From Abelmoschus esculentus (lineage: Eukaryota; Streptophyta; Magnoliopsida; Malvales; Malvaceae): a DNA stretch of 64,000 nt. The translations under genes and the position numbers were made by a program. Shown here piece by piece: positions 11,088-22,767 of this stretch (positions are counted from its first letter, which is position 1; every line of letters begins with the position of its first letter). Location: positions 18,460,001 through 18,524,000 of the forward strand of contig JAUCBN010000003.1 of NCBI GenBank assembly GCA_035048815.1. Direction: 5' to 3'. The notes under the pieces are model-generated. The model ran no database searches. It was not told the origin of the DNA and saw only the letters and a program-made list of their open reading frames with translations.

Positions 11088-12761
11088 TTAAGTTTTAATA
11101 CGTGGGGTGATTTTATCTACAGCTGCCTCGGTAGGTGGTTCTGATTCTGCTGGTTCTGCTGCTGGGGCAGTGCTGTCAATAGGGTCCTGCTCAGCTTCTA
11201 AGTCCTCATGATGTTGCTTTTCTGGTTGGACTCTATCGATTGAGGTCCCTTCTTTATCTTTTAATTGTAGGCCACTTCTGGTTGTAATTACCTTGCATTG
11301 CTCGTGTCCTAACACCTTAGCAACTTCAGTATTGCTAGGTAAACCCCCTGATGGTTGAGTGTTTTGTCGTTGGGCAAATTGACCAACTTGGGTTTCTAAA
11401 GATTTTATTGCAGCCTCCTGATTCTGCAGTCTCATCTCGGTTCGGTTCATGAAGTCTTCAGTACGTTTCATGAAGCGGCTATTCTCGGTCATGTATACAT
11501 TAGTCTTTACCATAAAAGCCGTGAGAGAATCTACCAATACGTTCAGAGACTGCTGCTGTTATACCTACTGTTGTGGCATGGGCTGCTGAGTGTGCTGCTG
11601 CTGCAGGTTCTGACTTTGGTGCTGGAATCCAGGGGCTTGATTAATTGGATTTAAGGCATTGTTAGGGTTACTCCATTAAAAGTTTGGATGCCTTTTCCAA
11701 CATGGGTTGTAATTGTTGGACATCATTTGATTGTTTCTGTTATAGTTTCCAACATATAGGCTGGTTTCTTCATCTTGCATGTAATCCGATGAGTTAACTG
11801 CCTTAACCTCATGTATGTTTCTCTGGGCTTGCATATTCTGAACCATCTTAGTTAGAGAAGCCAATTGTGCTGCCATCGAACTGGGTGTATCTAATTCATG
11901 GGCTGTGGCATGACGTCTCATTCCTCCTCGCCTTGATGTGGGAAATTGGAAGTCGTTCCTTGTGAGTTTGTTCAGAATTTCAATGGCCTCCACGGGTGCT
12001 CTATCCAAAAGTGTCTCATTCGTGGAAGCGTCTAGCATCATTCTTGTGGAGGCATTGGTAGTATTATAAAACATTGAGACTTGCGTTCACAAAGGAAAAC
12101 TATGTAGTGGGCATTTGTTTAACAATTCTATGTAGCATTCCCATGCCTCATACATCGGTTCATCCTCATCCTGTCGGAATAATGTGATTTCATTACGGAT
12201 ATGATCATAGAGATTTGTCGGATTAAACCTCGTAATGAATTCTCAACAGAGTTCCTCCCAAGATCCTATAGATCCTGATGGGATACCATTCAACCAAGTT
12301 TTCGCCCTGTCCCTCAGTGAATAGGGGAACAATTTTAATCGTAAAATATCTTCATGGACTCCTTGAATCTTGAAAGAATTGCATATTTCCATGAAAGATT
12401 TAAGATGCTGCCTTACATCTTCAGTAGCAGACCCACTAAACTGTCCAATTGTGTTCAACATGTTGAACATTACTGGTTTAAGCTCAAAGTGAGTTGCTTC
12501 AATCTTCGGGGTAACTACGCGAAGGTTTATTCCGTTTAGGTCTTTCACCAGAAAGTCTCTAAGAGTGAGTTGTCTCGGCAATGGTCGCGACGGGGGCTAC
12601 TGCAGCATTGTTGGTGGCAGTACATTATGATCAACAGGTGGTATTTGTTCTCTTGGTGGATCATCCATGGCTTGGAACAGGTTGCGTCTCAGATGGTGTC
12701 TTGTGCGTTCAATTTTAGGATCCAATTCGTACAATGGACCACTCGGGTTCGCCCTAGTCAT
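11088..12761 (-). pseudogene. gag: E3 gag
   Basis: The ATG at 12761 gives MTRANPSGPLYELDP. The capsid domain (RQLTLRDFLVKDLNG, QHLKSFMEICNSF, LRLKLFPYSLRDRAKTWLNG) and the block RMMLDAST follow. Where E1 has a CCHC zinc knuckle, E3 reads VNSSDYMQDEET: 11 codons carrying the Cys and His ligands are gone (11781-11798). The C-terminal coiled-coil-like block MRLQNQEAAIKSLETQVGQFAQ is kept. Several stops are present, for example near 12245 and 12085. Confidence 0.85.
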
Positions 12762-12869
12762 ATACCAAGAAGTCAAAGTTAATAAAAATTAAATAAATAA
12801 TTAAAATTAAAGTTAGATAAAGAATAGTTAAAGAGCAAGAAAATAAAGAAAAACAAAATTTAGTTGTCA

Positions 12870-12888
12870 ATCCTCGGCAACGGCACCA
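12870..12888 (-). other. E3 primer-binding site (tRNA-Asp)
   Basis: Minus strand TGGTGCCGTTGCCGAGGAT lies six bases inside the 5' LTR and differs from the tRNA-Asp complement at two positions. Confidence 0.85.
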
Positions 12889-12894
12889 AAAACT

Positions 12895-14238
12895 TGATGC
12901 GTGCAATAAAAGCGTAATTGAGTGCAAGTGTACACATCGTCAAGTAATAAAATAATAAGTATATCGTGTATCGTCTCCACAGGGATTGATATACTTAATA
13001 TATCTTCCCTAGTTCCCTTGCTCCTGAAAAGAAAGTAAAAACACAAATAAGTTGATTTGTTTAACTACCTAACTAATTAAATAATAAAACATAAAATAAA
13101 AGGTATGAACGATTATAGAGAAAGTGGGTAGGATCCAACTGCATCAATTAGTGGATTCAATTGATCTTCTTCTTGTCCAATACAATCATACAACACTACT
13201 TCGACAATACTTCAGATATAGTCTCGGCAGTATTGGTGTTCTCTTCCGCGGCAATCTCTTGCTCTTGGGCAGAGGTATCAAAGTTTAGCAAAGTGTCCGT
13301 AAGTGACTCCGCTCATCTCTGAGTCAAAGTGTTGTTGATGACCAGTCCCTAACGATACCTCTTGGCGTAAATCAACGATAACCACCAACCAATCCAATAC
13401 TTCTCTTAGCTGCTGAAACTCTTAACCTATCTCTAGGCCGAGTTAGTGTCTACAACACCGTACTTATCCCTTTCGTAAATCTACACCTCTCGATGCTAGA
13501 TAAATAGATTACTTGCAAATTTTCCTCTCGAGCTTGAGTGCAAGAACAAAGAATGGCAATAGGATAAGTAAATCTTGATATTATTATTGCATAAGAACAA
13601 AGATACAAGAATCAATCTCCTCTCACTAATATCGATAACCTTCACCTATCTCTAAGAAATTTAGAACATATTATCGTTAAGTACAATTCTTAGGGAGAAA
13701 GGTTTTTTCTAAAAATTGGCTCTCTCAAACAATGTGGTCGGCTAGGGTATAAATAGTCTTAACCTAGGGCAAACCTTTCCTACATAGACTTCAACTTGGA
13801 GTATGGAACAAGTCTTCTTCAAGGAATCTGATATTTCCAAGTTTGCCGCCTTCTAGAAGGTTTTCCCGCTTGGTCTTTGAGTTGAGCTTTTAGTGCACTT
13901 GCTGGTCCAATTAGTGCTGCATCTTCCAGAATGTTCTCTATATTTTTATCTTTCAATGCGCCTCCATTATTGGTGTTGCCACACTAGATTCTGCTGAGGC
14001 CTTGTCTTCTGCCTCGGCCTCAACATTGCTTCACTGCTGCTTCTGCCCTGGATATTTCTATATGTACAGAATATGTAATAATTTTTGCATTCTCTATAAA
14101 TATTGACTTTGTAAGTAATGATAACGGAATATCCAATATTTACGCAAAGAGTTCATAATTCGGTTCAAATTAGTGTATAATAGATGCATAAAGTACCATG
14201 AGAAGGGTAGTAAATAACTGCCTTTTAGGCACTCATCA
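12895..14238 (-). repeat. E3 5' LTR
   Basis: 1344 bp, TG...CA on the minus strand. It contains a TATA-like segment (CTATTTATACCC on the minus strand, about 13747) and the palindrome copy TTCCGCGGCAAT at 13244-13255. It pairs with the 3' LTR at 5563-6841, with visible point differences and one 60-odd-bp indel. Confidence 0.93.
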
Positions 14239-14243
14239 ATTTC

Positions 14244-14513
14244 CTACATCTAGGCGAGGAGGAGTAAGACGCTAAGCCACAATGAATGAATTAGAAACAT
14301 CATATTCAGTGGCAACACATTTGGCCTCTCTTACCAAGATGGTGCAAAATATGCAACTACAACAGAACACCCATGAGGTTAAAGCTATTGATTCTTATTG
14401 CAATTTGTTTGGAGGAAACCACAATTCTTCTAAGTGTATGCAAAATCAAGAGGCCAACATATATGTTGAAAATTACAATAGAAACAATATGATGTCCAAC
14501 ACATACAACCCCT
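14244..14513 (+). pseudogene. gag: E2 gag, continuation after E3
   Basis: The frame continues from 5562 (NDYQF) into PTSRRGG here. The zinc knuckle at 14399-14437 is present in position but its second Cys is Phe (CNLFGGNH...KC). A stop replaces a Gln codon near 14278. The segment ends at NTYNP where E4 inserted. Confidence 0.85.
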
Positions 14514-16354
14514 TGATAACTCCACAAAAAGGCTATATTTTAGGCCTTTTTACTTAAGTTATTGAGTGTCCTTAGGCTCATATAGGTTCATTTAGTCGTG
14601 CATTTAGGTTCATGGCATTGCATATAGTCTTTCCGATATGCCTTGGCATTTTTATGTAGTAATAGGTGCTATTTAATGGGAAAGGTAGGTGTTTTTAGTG
14701 GTGTTGTGCAGGTAAAGCAAAACGGAAGTTGAGACAATTTGTCATGGCATTCTTAGAAGGATGGAAAAAGGAAAATTCCATGGCAAAGCTAGAAAACTTC
14801 TGGACTAAGCTAAACGACAAATAGATATTTTGATAAGAGTGCCAGCTGGTGTTACCATAGCCGATCGGGACCACTACAGTTGGCTATAGCCACCTCAGTA
14901 GGGGACCACAGAGAATATGTCCTATATGCGAGCCATGTCAGTAGGGGACCACTATCAGTCTTGTAGAAATGTCAGGGAAAAATGAGGGTAGAAATGGATT
15001 TTTGCACATCCTTTAGGGTTTTCACCCTCTTTAAAAGACATGGTGACCTACATAAAAAGAAAGCTTTTTCGCGAGAACAAAACATAGAAAAGAGCCATCT
15101 TTTACGGCGGTTTTTGCGGCGGTGTAAAGCTCCCACCTTTCTCCTCCAACTTCTGACTAAGGGGACCTCCATTGATAGGACTCGAAGGAAGTAGTGTGCT
15201 AGGCACTCGAGAGGGGCTAGCACGCCAAGGCGTCTTATGGTGGTTGCAGAGCCGACGACAATGCACACCAAGGGTGTTTCTAGTCCTCCTTCTTGGCTTT
15301 ATTTTCCTTTATCTTGTTATGAGGATTATTTTTAGATGTTTAAGACTAATGTGGAAGATTATCTTAACCTTTAATCCCACCATGAAGCTTTGTTTAGGTG
15401 GTTGTTTTTATGAATGACTATCTTTTATCTTTATTTAATATATTGCATACTATGTATTTGTATATTTGCTTTGCTCATTGTTAATAATTATTTAAACATT
15501 GTAAGAGGCACGAGAGTGTCCATTGTTTAGATTCATGTTAGAGCACTCGAGATAGGCGTAGCTATAGATCCTTAGATCATCCGAGATGAGCTAAGGGAGG
15601 ATCTACGTGAGTAATGGGTTCTAGACTGCAAATAGGGCCTAGTTGGATCCTAAAGCACTCGAGAGAGGCGTAGGTAAAGGCTTCAACGACTAAAAGGAGT
15701 GTGCTTAACCGATAGACTAAGGTGTCATTCGCGTGACAAGCGAAAATACCATGACATTTTAGTTTGTTAGGTTCCTATGACTCGAGAGAGCGGAAATACT
15801 TTAGAAACCTCTATCGAGTAAGTATAAACCATAGCAGCTATATATTAGGTAGGGGTAAGGGGTAGGAAACCGTAGAAGCCACCATCAGTCATTCCTAGAG
15901 AGTTCATCAATAGAGGAGAAGTACAATATATTGTTTAACGTGTTCTTGCATCCTGTTTTTGCCTCCACATTTACAACTTACTTTCTTTACTTTTCTTATC
16001 ACCTTGCGATCACTCTGCTATACATTCACATACCACCTTCAAACATCCACCTTGCCATCATCATCTATTCTACTTTGCCTTGGCAAATTTTAGTTCCTTG
16101 CACTCTAGAATTGCCATAGCATTTCCATCTGACACCTTCATCGTACATATCTATTTTCTTGTGTTTATATCTTTATCTTTATTTTCTTTTTAGTGATAAC
16201 CCTTTTTGCCTTGGCAAATTTGACTGCACGCTTTACTCTAGATCTTCGTGGGAACGATACTCACTCACCCTATTATTACTTGTATGACTGTGTATACTTG
16301 CACATATATGTGTCTTCACATACATCAATTATATCAGTACACAGAAACACACCA
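14514..16354 (+). repeat. E4 5' LTR
   Basis: 1841 bp starting TGATAACTCC. It opens with an 8-bp inverted repeat (AAAAAGGC ... GCCTTTTT, about 14524-14549). It ends ACACACCA, six bases before the PBS. Several palindromes with core TGCC-NN-GGCA are present (14638-14653, 14738-14753, 16074-16092, 16205-16222). The ORFs inside it have no recognisable product. Confidence 0.8.
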
Positions 16355-16360
16355 AATTTT

Positions 16361-16380
16361 TGGCACCGTTGTCGGGGATC
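16361..16380 (+). other. E4 primer-binding site (tRNA-Asp)
   Basis: TGGCACCGTTGTCGGGGATC follows the LTR after six bases and matches the tRNA-Asp complement with two mismatches. Confidence 0.8.
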
Positions 16381-16467
16381 TATCTATCTGAAGTTTGTCA
16401 TTTTTGTTTTGCTTAGTTTCTTCTTCTAGTTCAGTTTTACTTGTTTATTTGTTTTTCTTTTTAGTGC

Positions 16468-16908
16468 ATGTCCAGACGGTCTATTGACGGACCTCTCTAT
16501 CCTATAGTGCCTGAAATTGAGCGTTTGTTTCGTCAAAGAAGGCGTACTCAGTATACAACTATGGATCCACCAGTTTAGGATCTAGTAGTTCAAAATATCG
16601 GGGTAAATCAGCATGTTGTTGCACCTAGACCGAGAGCTATTAGGGATCATTTAAATCCTACTTTGGATGATCTTAATCCTGGCATCATGGCACCAGAAAT
16701 TATAGCTACACATTTCGAACTTAAGCTTGTTATGTTCAATATGCTTCACTCGATTTGGCAATTTGAGGTATTGCGCAAGAAGATGCAAGGCAACATATCA
16801 GGTCATTTGTAGAAGTTTGTGACTCATTCCATCAACAAGGAGTTCATGAGGATGTGTTGAAGCTCAAACTATTTCCTTATTCTCTATGTGGTCGAGCAAG
16901 GGGATGGT
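16468..16908 (+). pseudogene. gag: E4 gag, N-terminal part
   Basis: The ATG at 16468 gives MSRRSIDGPLYPIVPEIERL. Next come RAIRDHLNPTLDDLNPGI and THFELKLVMFNML. There is a TAG near 16576 and a frameshift near 16765, after which EDARQHIRSFVEVCDSF and LKLKLFPYSLCGRARGW are read in the new frame. A Tekay solo LTR interrupts the Trp codon region; the frame resumes at 20516. Confidence 0.8.
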
Positions 16909-16911
16909 AGT

Positions 16912-19900
16912 TGTAACATCTTGATTTTAGGGTTAGTAGTTTGAGTGATGGTTTAGGGAATTCGATTTGGGTCAAATCGGGTTCTTCGGTTCGTTATTTC
17001 AGGAAAATTAAAATAATTATATTCTAATCGGACAAGTAGTAATTTTGGGAAATAGTTTAAAAATATTAAAAATGATGTTTTAAAATTAAAGAAATGTTAT
17101 TTGAACTTCAATTTGATTTATAATTAAGTTTAATTATATACTAGTGACCAAATTGTAATTTTGGAAAAAAATTTGGTGATTTAATTGGTGATTTTTGAAA
17201 ATGGGCATTTTTAGTGACTAAATTGGAAAGTAAGCTATACTTAGAATCCTTAGAGGTCCATAAACTCAATTTATTTTTAATTAATGATTTATCCATCAAA
17301 ATTGTTTATAACTAGTTTTAAAAAGATGATAATTTTATTTTCTCTCATAACCACTTATTTTCTCTCATAACCACTTATTTTCTCATCTTTTCTCATAATT
17401 TTCTCTCCATCTTCTTCTTCAAATTTCTTCAATTACTTGCTGATTTCTTCATCGTTTTCAACAAGATTTATTTCATTTTATTCATATTTTCATTCTTTAC
17501 AAAGCCTATTCATCAATTTTGCAAAATCAACATCTATTTTCAAGAAATCAAGGAGAGGATTTCTCATCTTTTGGTTGAGTAAATCTCAAAGGTAACTTGC
17601 TGAATTTTAATCTTTTTCTAAGGTTCTTTATTGAAATTCCCAAGTATTAGCTTGCTAATCATTAAGTGAAACTTGATTTCATGTTTTTAATTCTAGATCT
17701 AATGATTTTATAAGGATTTTTGTGAAATCTTTTTAGATCTCAATTAATGTTATAACTAGGTTGATTTAATTATGTTATTATGTCAATTAAATGATTAAAT
17801 TAGTCTTGAATTGATGGAACATTAATTTAATCCCGAAATAATGCAATCGGTGTTGTTTTAAGGTGATTTTCGGTTGTTTTAGGGGCTGTTTTAGGTGTTT
17901 TAATGTTGCTGAAGGTATAAGGATGGTTTAGATGTGTTTTTGGTTCATAATTGAAGTGGATTGGATGTTAGAATCATTAGGTTTTGGGCTGATGTTATTC
18001 GGATGCGTTTCGGCTTAGTTTTCAGTCTTTTCGGTTAAGTTTTCGGTAGTTTTGTGGAGGTTTGATGTGGCTGCTTGTTTAAGCATGTTATGATGTGAAT
18101 ATGTTCTGTTTTTAATGTTGTAGAGGTAGTGCAAGAAGGTGCTTAAGTGGTTGGTGCATTGGCGTTACTATCGGAGCATCGACAAGGGCTCGTTTCGCTT
18201 GTCGGTGAGTATTTTCGGACTTAAAGTGAATCGTATTGGTTCGGTTCTGTTTTGGAGGCTATGGAATAGTGTGAAAACTTTTCATAGTTCAAGAGTAAGT
18301 AAAGTAAATGATTTTGATGCATTATCATGAGTTTCGGCTATTTTAGGTAAAGGCATCTATGATGATAACTCAACAAGATTTTTGGAAATGCATAAGTATG
18401 ATTTTGAAATGATGCATGCATGAGATAACTGCTGAAAATGTATGGTATAAAAAGACATCCATGGTTAGGGAAACATGAAAAATGAATTTGGAATATATGT
18501 GGTTATTTGCCTTCAAATTAAAGGTGTCATTGGGCATGACTTTCGGTTCATTTGTTGAGCACATTATGGATGCATTATGAGCTGAAAATGAATTGGAATA
18601 TTATGTGATTATTTGCCTTGAAATTAATGGTATCGTTGGGCATGATATTTGGTTCATTTGTGAACATATTATGCATTGCATTATGAGCAGCAAATTATCA
18701 TACACATTTGATTATGATATTGGCTTAGTGACACTAACTTTATATTCGAATACGAATGACATGTCATTTGGATTGTCTTGAGTGCACTATAAACATTATT
18801 GAGAATAAAGAATATTGCTTACACGTAACAAGGGTGACTTTGTATTTAATCGTGCGTGATAGAGCCGCCTACACGTAACAAGGGTGACTATGTGTCTAAC
18901 CGTACGTGGTAGTGCTATAATGGTGACTTTATGTCATGTCAATGGTGACTTCGTGTCATCTCAATGGTGACTTCGTGTCATCTCAATGGTGACTTTGTGT
19001 CATGATGAGACTAATAGTCTCTAGCAATGGATCCGTGTATTCGGTGAACTTAAGGTTCACAATAAGTGATCACTAGAAAGCCAATATACATATATGGATT
19101 TAAAGAGAACATTATACATCATTCATGAATTGTTTTGGTAATGTTGAACATACTCAAGAAAGTGATTTGATATTACAGACATGAACGTGGAATGTATAGC
19201 ATGCATGTTTTTAATGATGCATTGCAAACCATGGTTTAAATATGGTTTTAAGTTGATGCATAAATGATTTTGTTGGAGCTTTCTCACTAAGCATGTTGTG
19301 GTTAAGCTCTTCTTTCATCTTTACAGAGCAATAGAGACATCTTTGGGCTGCATTTGGAGCAAGAGCACCAAGGGGAAAAAGCTACATAGTTGTTGGTATG
19401 TTTTGGCAAATAAGTTTGGGCTTGGCAATGTGTAAACCAATCCCATAGTTGAGTGAGTGTACTACTTGGTTTTAGACTTGTAAAGAGACTATATTTTGCT
19501 TGAGCTATTGTTGTTGGAATATAATAATGTTTTGGATTGCCTAAAGCATGAGTATACATGATTGTTCTTTATTTAAAACCATATCAAAGAAAGCATGTAC
19601 ACTTGCACAAGCATGGACATCCTTGTCCTATAGGTTATTTGAGGTTCTAGATGTTAATGTTGGTGTGGTTTATGTTGTTTTTATACTTAGGAATTATACA
19701 TGTAGTTGTGGGTGACTATGGTTGTGTCTTGAGTCGGTTGAATTCACATAGTGTGACAGAATTTTAGGTTCCAGGCATCAAGTTTTGAAATATTTGGGGA
19801 AGGTTTCGGAACCTTTGTCAAACAGTTTCGAAACCTTTCGAGAAATTTTGATTCTGGAACCTTACTAGACACGAAAAATTTTAAAACCTTCAGGGAAGTT

Positions 19901-20515
19901 TAGAAACCCTTTACATAAAGTTTCAAAACCTTTATGGAAGGTTTCGAAACCTTTGGCTGTCAGGAAATGAAAGTTGTTGAAAATTGCATTTTAATCCTAA
20001 ATATTTTTCTTTGTTCAATTAGGGTATCTACAAATGTTATTTTGAACTGAAATTTTATATGGATGCATAAAGTTGATTTAATTTCAAGATGGATAACTTA
20101 AGTTGGACGAAGTCCTTATAATTTGAAATATTTACATTTTGGTCCCTATTTTGGTGAAACATGCAATTGATGTTGTTAGAATGCTCCTTTTGATTTGAAA
20201 TTTTCCGTGAGGGATACTTGTATGCTTAATTGAAATTTAATGAAAATAATTTCTACTTTTTCATTAGAATTTAAAGTTTTACGTTTTAGTCCTTAATTCA
20301 CTTAAGTGTTTAATAAGATACTTATTTGCGATCAGATTGCTCCCATTAATGCTTTGTATGAGACCAAGATATGTAGGAACATAATTATGCATATAGAAAA
20401 AAATATATTAGTTTTTAGGGTTGTTTATCGAATCGGACCTTCACGGGTTTGGTTCGATATTCCCCGTGTGACCCGTTAGTATCTGTTCCGTCTAGGCTGG
20501 GCTAAGGGGGTTATA
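16912..20515 (+). repeat. Tekay-type solo LTR inserted in E4 gag
   Basis: 3604 bp, from TGTAACATC to GGGGGTTATA (last expected C mutated to T). It is similar along its length to the LTRs of E6 and to 49206-52667. The TSD ATGGT lies at 16904-16908 and 20516-20520, with three extra bases AGT between the left TSD and the LTR start. It contains a tandem array with unit ATGGTGACTTCGTGTCAT-like (18909-19006) and a block of TTTCGAAA palindromes (19780-19960). There are no coding genes. It is a product of LTR-LTR recombination. Confidence 0.9.
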
Positions 20516-21835
20516 ATGGTTGAATGGAGTACCATCCGGATCAATGGAGTCATGGGCTGATCTATGCAAGAGCATTTTGCTACGGTATAATCCTCCAAAA
20601 CTCAACACTCAACTTCGAAATGACATTGCTTCTTTTCGACAAGGTGACGACGAGTCAATGTGCGAACGTTGGGATCGATACAAGGGACTGCTTCGCAAGT
20701 GTATAAATCATGGATTTCAAGATTGGACTCAAGTTGTAATGTTCCACTACGAAGTCAATGCACCAACGAGGATGATGCTAGATGCCTCAGCAAATGGAAC
20801 TTTGTTAGAAAAATCATCCGAGGAGGCATTTAACATTCTTGATAGAATTGCCAACAATGACTATCAATTTCCTTCTACGAGACTTGGAACCGGAAGGAAG
20901 GCACAAGGGACATTTGAGCATGATGTGAAAGACTCACTATCCTCCCAATTCTCAACTATCACCAATATGTTGAAGAGAATTCAACGTTCCAATGAAGTAA
21001 AGGAAGTGAAGATAGTCAGTTCAGCATGTCTGATATGCCATGGCAATCATCACGAGAGTGAGTGCCCAAGAACCCATAAGACAACGAATTATGTGAGCAA
21101 CTTCAACTGAAGCAACAATAATCCCTACTCGAACACCAACAATCCAGGATGGAGACAACATCTGAATTTTTCTTGGGGAAACCAAGGACCCAGCAATCCT
21201 AATTCCCAAGCGCGGAACCAAAATCAGCACGAGCCCCAGAATTTTCAACCGAATATGCCCTGGCATAATCAGAGTAAGAGGGCTACATCATCATCTAATA
21301 CTAGTTCTTTGGAGGCGACTATGAAAGATTTTATTCTAAGTACCAAGATGATGCTTCAAGAGCATACTACTGCCATCAAGAACCAAGGTACTCTACTGCA
21401 AAGCCACAGTGCTTCGTTGCGAAATCTGGGAAGTCAAGTTGGCCAAATTGCCATGGTATTACAGGACCGTTATCCTGGATGTCTGTCGAGTGATACTGAA
21501 GTCACTAAGTCGCATGGTAAAGAGTACTGCAACATAATCACACTCGGAAGTGGTACTCAACTTAATCAGCAAGATAAGTTTGAGGGGAAGAATTCTGAAG
21601 ATTCCCTACCAGAAACTGTGTAAGAAGAAATGCCTAAGTAAAATCTCGAGGAAAAGGACTAGGAGGAAGGTTTGACAAAGGAACCTACCGATGGAGCGAG
21701 CAGAAATGCCTCGGCAAAACCAGTTCCTACACCACCTGTGGAAGAAGTTAGACCCCCACAACCCTTTCCCCAAAGGCTCAACAAGCACAACGATGAAATT
21801 CAGTTTAAAAAGTTTGTGGAAAAGTTAGATTAACT
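20516..21835 (+). pseudogene. gag: E4 gag, C-terminal part
   Basis: Frame continues from 16908: WLNGVPSGSMESWADL, RMMLDASANGTLLEKSSEEA, ANNDYQFPSTR. A complete CCHC zinc knuckle CLICHGNHHESEC (C-x2-C-x3-H-x4-C) is near 21028-21066. After a stop at 21108 the Asn-rich linker and the block LRNLGSQVGQIAMVLQDRYPG follow in frame. Further stops lie at 21621, 21639, 21660 and 21831. E4 keeps the knuckle that E3, E5 and E7 have lost. Confidence 0.85.
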
Positions 21836-21854
21836 ATACATAAATGTCTCGCTG

Positions 21855-22767
21855 TTGGAGGCAATTGACCAGATACCCACCTATACTGAATTTTTGAAGA
21901 AGATAGTCACGAAGAAGTGTAAAGTGGAGAAGTTCGAGACAATTGCCACGAAAAAAGAGTATTGCTCTGCCTTGAGTAATCTACCATCAAAGAAGAAGGA
22001 TCCAGGTAGTTTTATTATTCCTTGTGCCATTGGAGAAAAGTTTTTTGGGAAGGTACTTTGTGATCTTGGATCGAGTGTTAATCTAATGCCCAAGTCAATT
22101 TTCGTGAAGATTGGCATGGGAGATACGAAACCCAACTCAGTCATCTTGCAGTTAGCTGATCGTTCCCATGTGAGACCTGAAGGGAAGATCGAAGATATCA
22201 TAGTGAGGGTGGAAAAGTTCGTTTTTCCAGTCGACTTCCTCATACTTGATTGTGAGGCTGATGCTAATACATCTATCATCTTAGGGAGACCTTTCCTAGC
22301 AACCCATCGTATTCTCATTGATTGTGAGAAGGGTGAGCTCACAATACGTGTAGCAAATCAAAGATTGACCATGAACATCAACAATTCTCTCAAGTACATG
22401 GATGACTCTGAAGAATGCTGGGGCATTTTGGAAGCGGATTATGAGCAATATACAGTCGTTGATCAATTTTGCCACAACAATTTTGTGCAGCTGGATGAGT
22501 ATGAAGAACTCACGAATGAAGAAGAGGAAGAAGCTAGTGAACCATCATTGGAAGAACATCAATCTAGTCTGCTGATAGCTAGAAACAATGCAACCTTCGG
22601 ACCTCTCGATTTCGAGGAATTCAGTCCTCCTAAGACTTATTTACTCGATGCACTAAAGCTGGAGCTAAAAATTTTTCCACAACATTTGAAATATGCTTAT
22701 TTGGGTGAAAATGAGACCCTGTTAGTTTTTATTTCTGCGAACTTGAATTTTGATCAAGAGAGAAGTC
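21855..22767 (+). pseudogene. E4 protease and start of pol (interrupted by E5)
   Basis: An open stretch: LEAIDQIPTYTEFLKKIVTKK, IPCAIGEKFFGKVLCDLGSSVNLMP (active-site DLG), RSHVRPEGKIEDIIVRVEKFVFPVDF, CEADANTSIILGRPFLATHRILIDCEKGEL. An acidic linker (about 22495-22560) and the pre-RT motif FPPQ-like LKIFPQHLKYAYLGENETLLVFIS follow. The sequence is broken at FDQERS by E5; the next residues are at 43712. The continuation of this ORF into E5's LTR is artificial. Confidence 0.88.

Larger units (their letters stand above)
5563..14238 (-). mobile_element. E3: complete non-autonomous Athila-like element, family A
   Basis: Both LTRs (5563-6841 and 12895-14238) and a perfect 5-bp TSD ATTTC (5558-5562, 14239-14243) are readable. 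The insertion splits the gag of E2 and removing it restores that frame. Read on the minus strand the order is LTR, tRNA-Asp PBS, gag, protease, integrase-tail remnant, a foreign LTR, the last two thirds of the third ORF, 3' non-coding region with hairpins, PPT, LTR. RT, RNase H and integrase core are absent. About 1.4 kb of the 8.7 kb is the foreign LTR. Confidence 0.93.
3366..14513 (+). mobile_element. E2: Athila-like element, family A (visible part, split by E3)
   Basis: E2 starts with TG at 3366, in the third ORF of E1, with left flank GACTT as presumed TSD. Its parts here are the 5' LTR, PBS, gag to 5562, then after E3 the gag continuation 14244-14513. At 14514 E4 interrupts it again and the remainder lies beyond the window. 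Its LTR is related to but clearly diverged from those of E3, E5, E7 and E8. Whether E2 carried pol cannot be seen. Confidence 0.85.
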
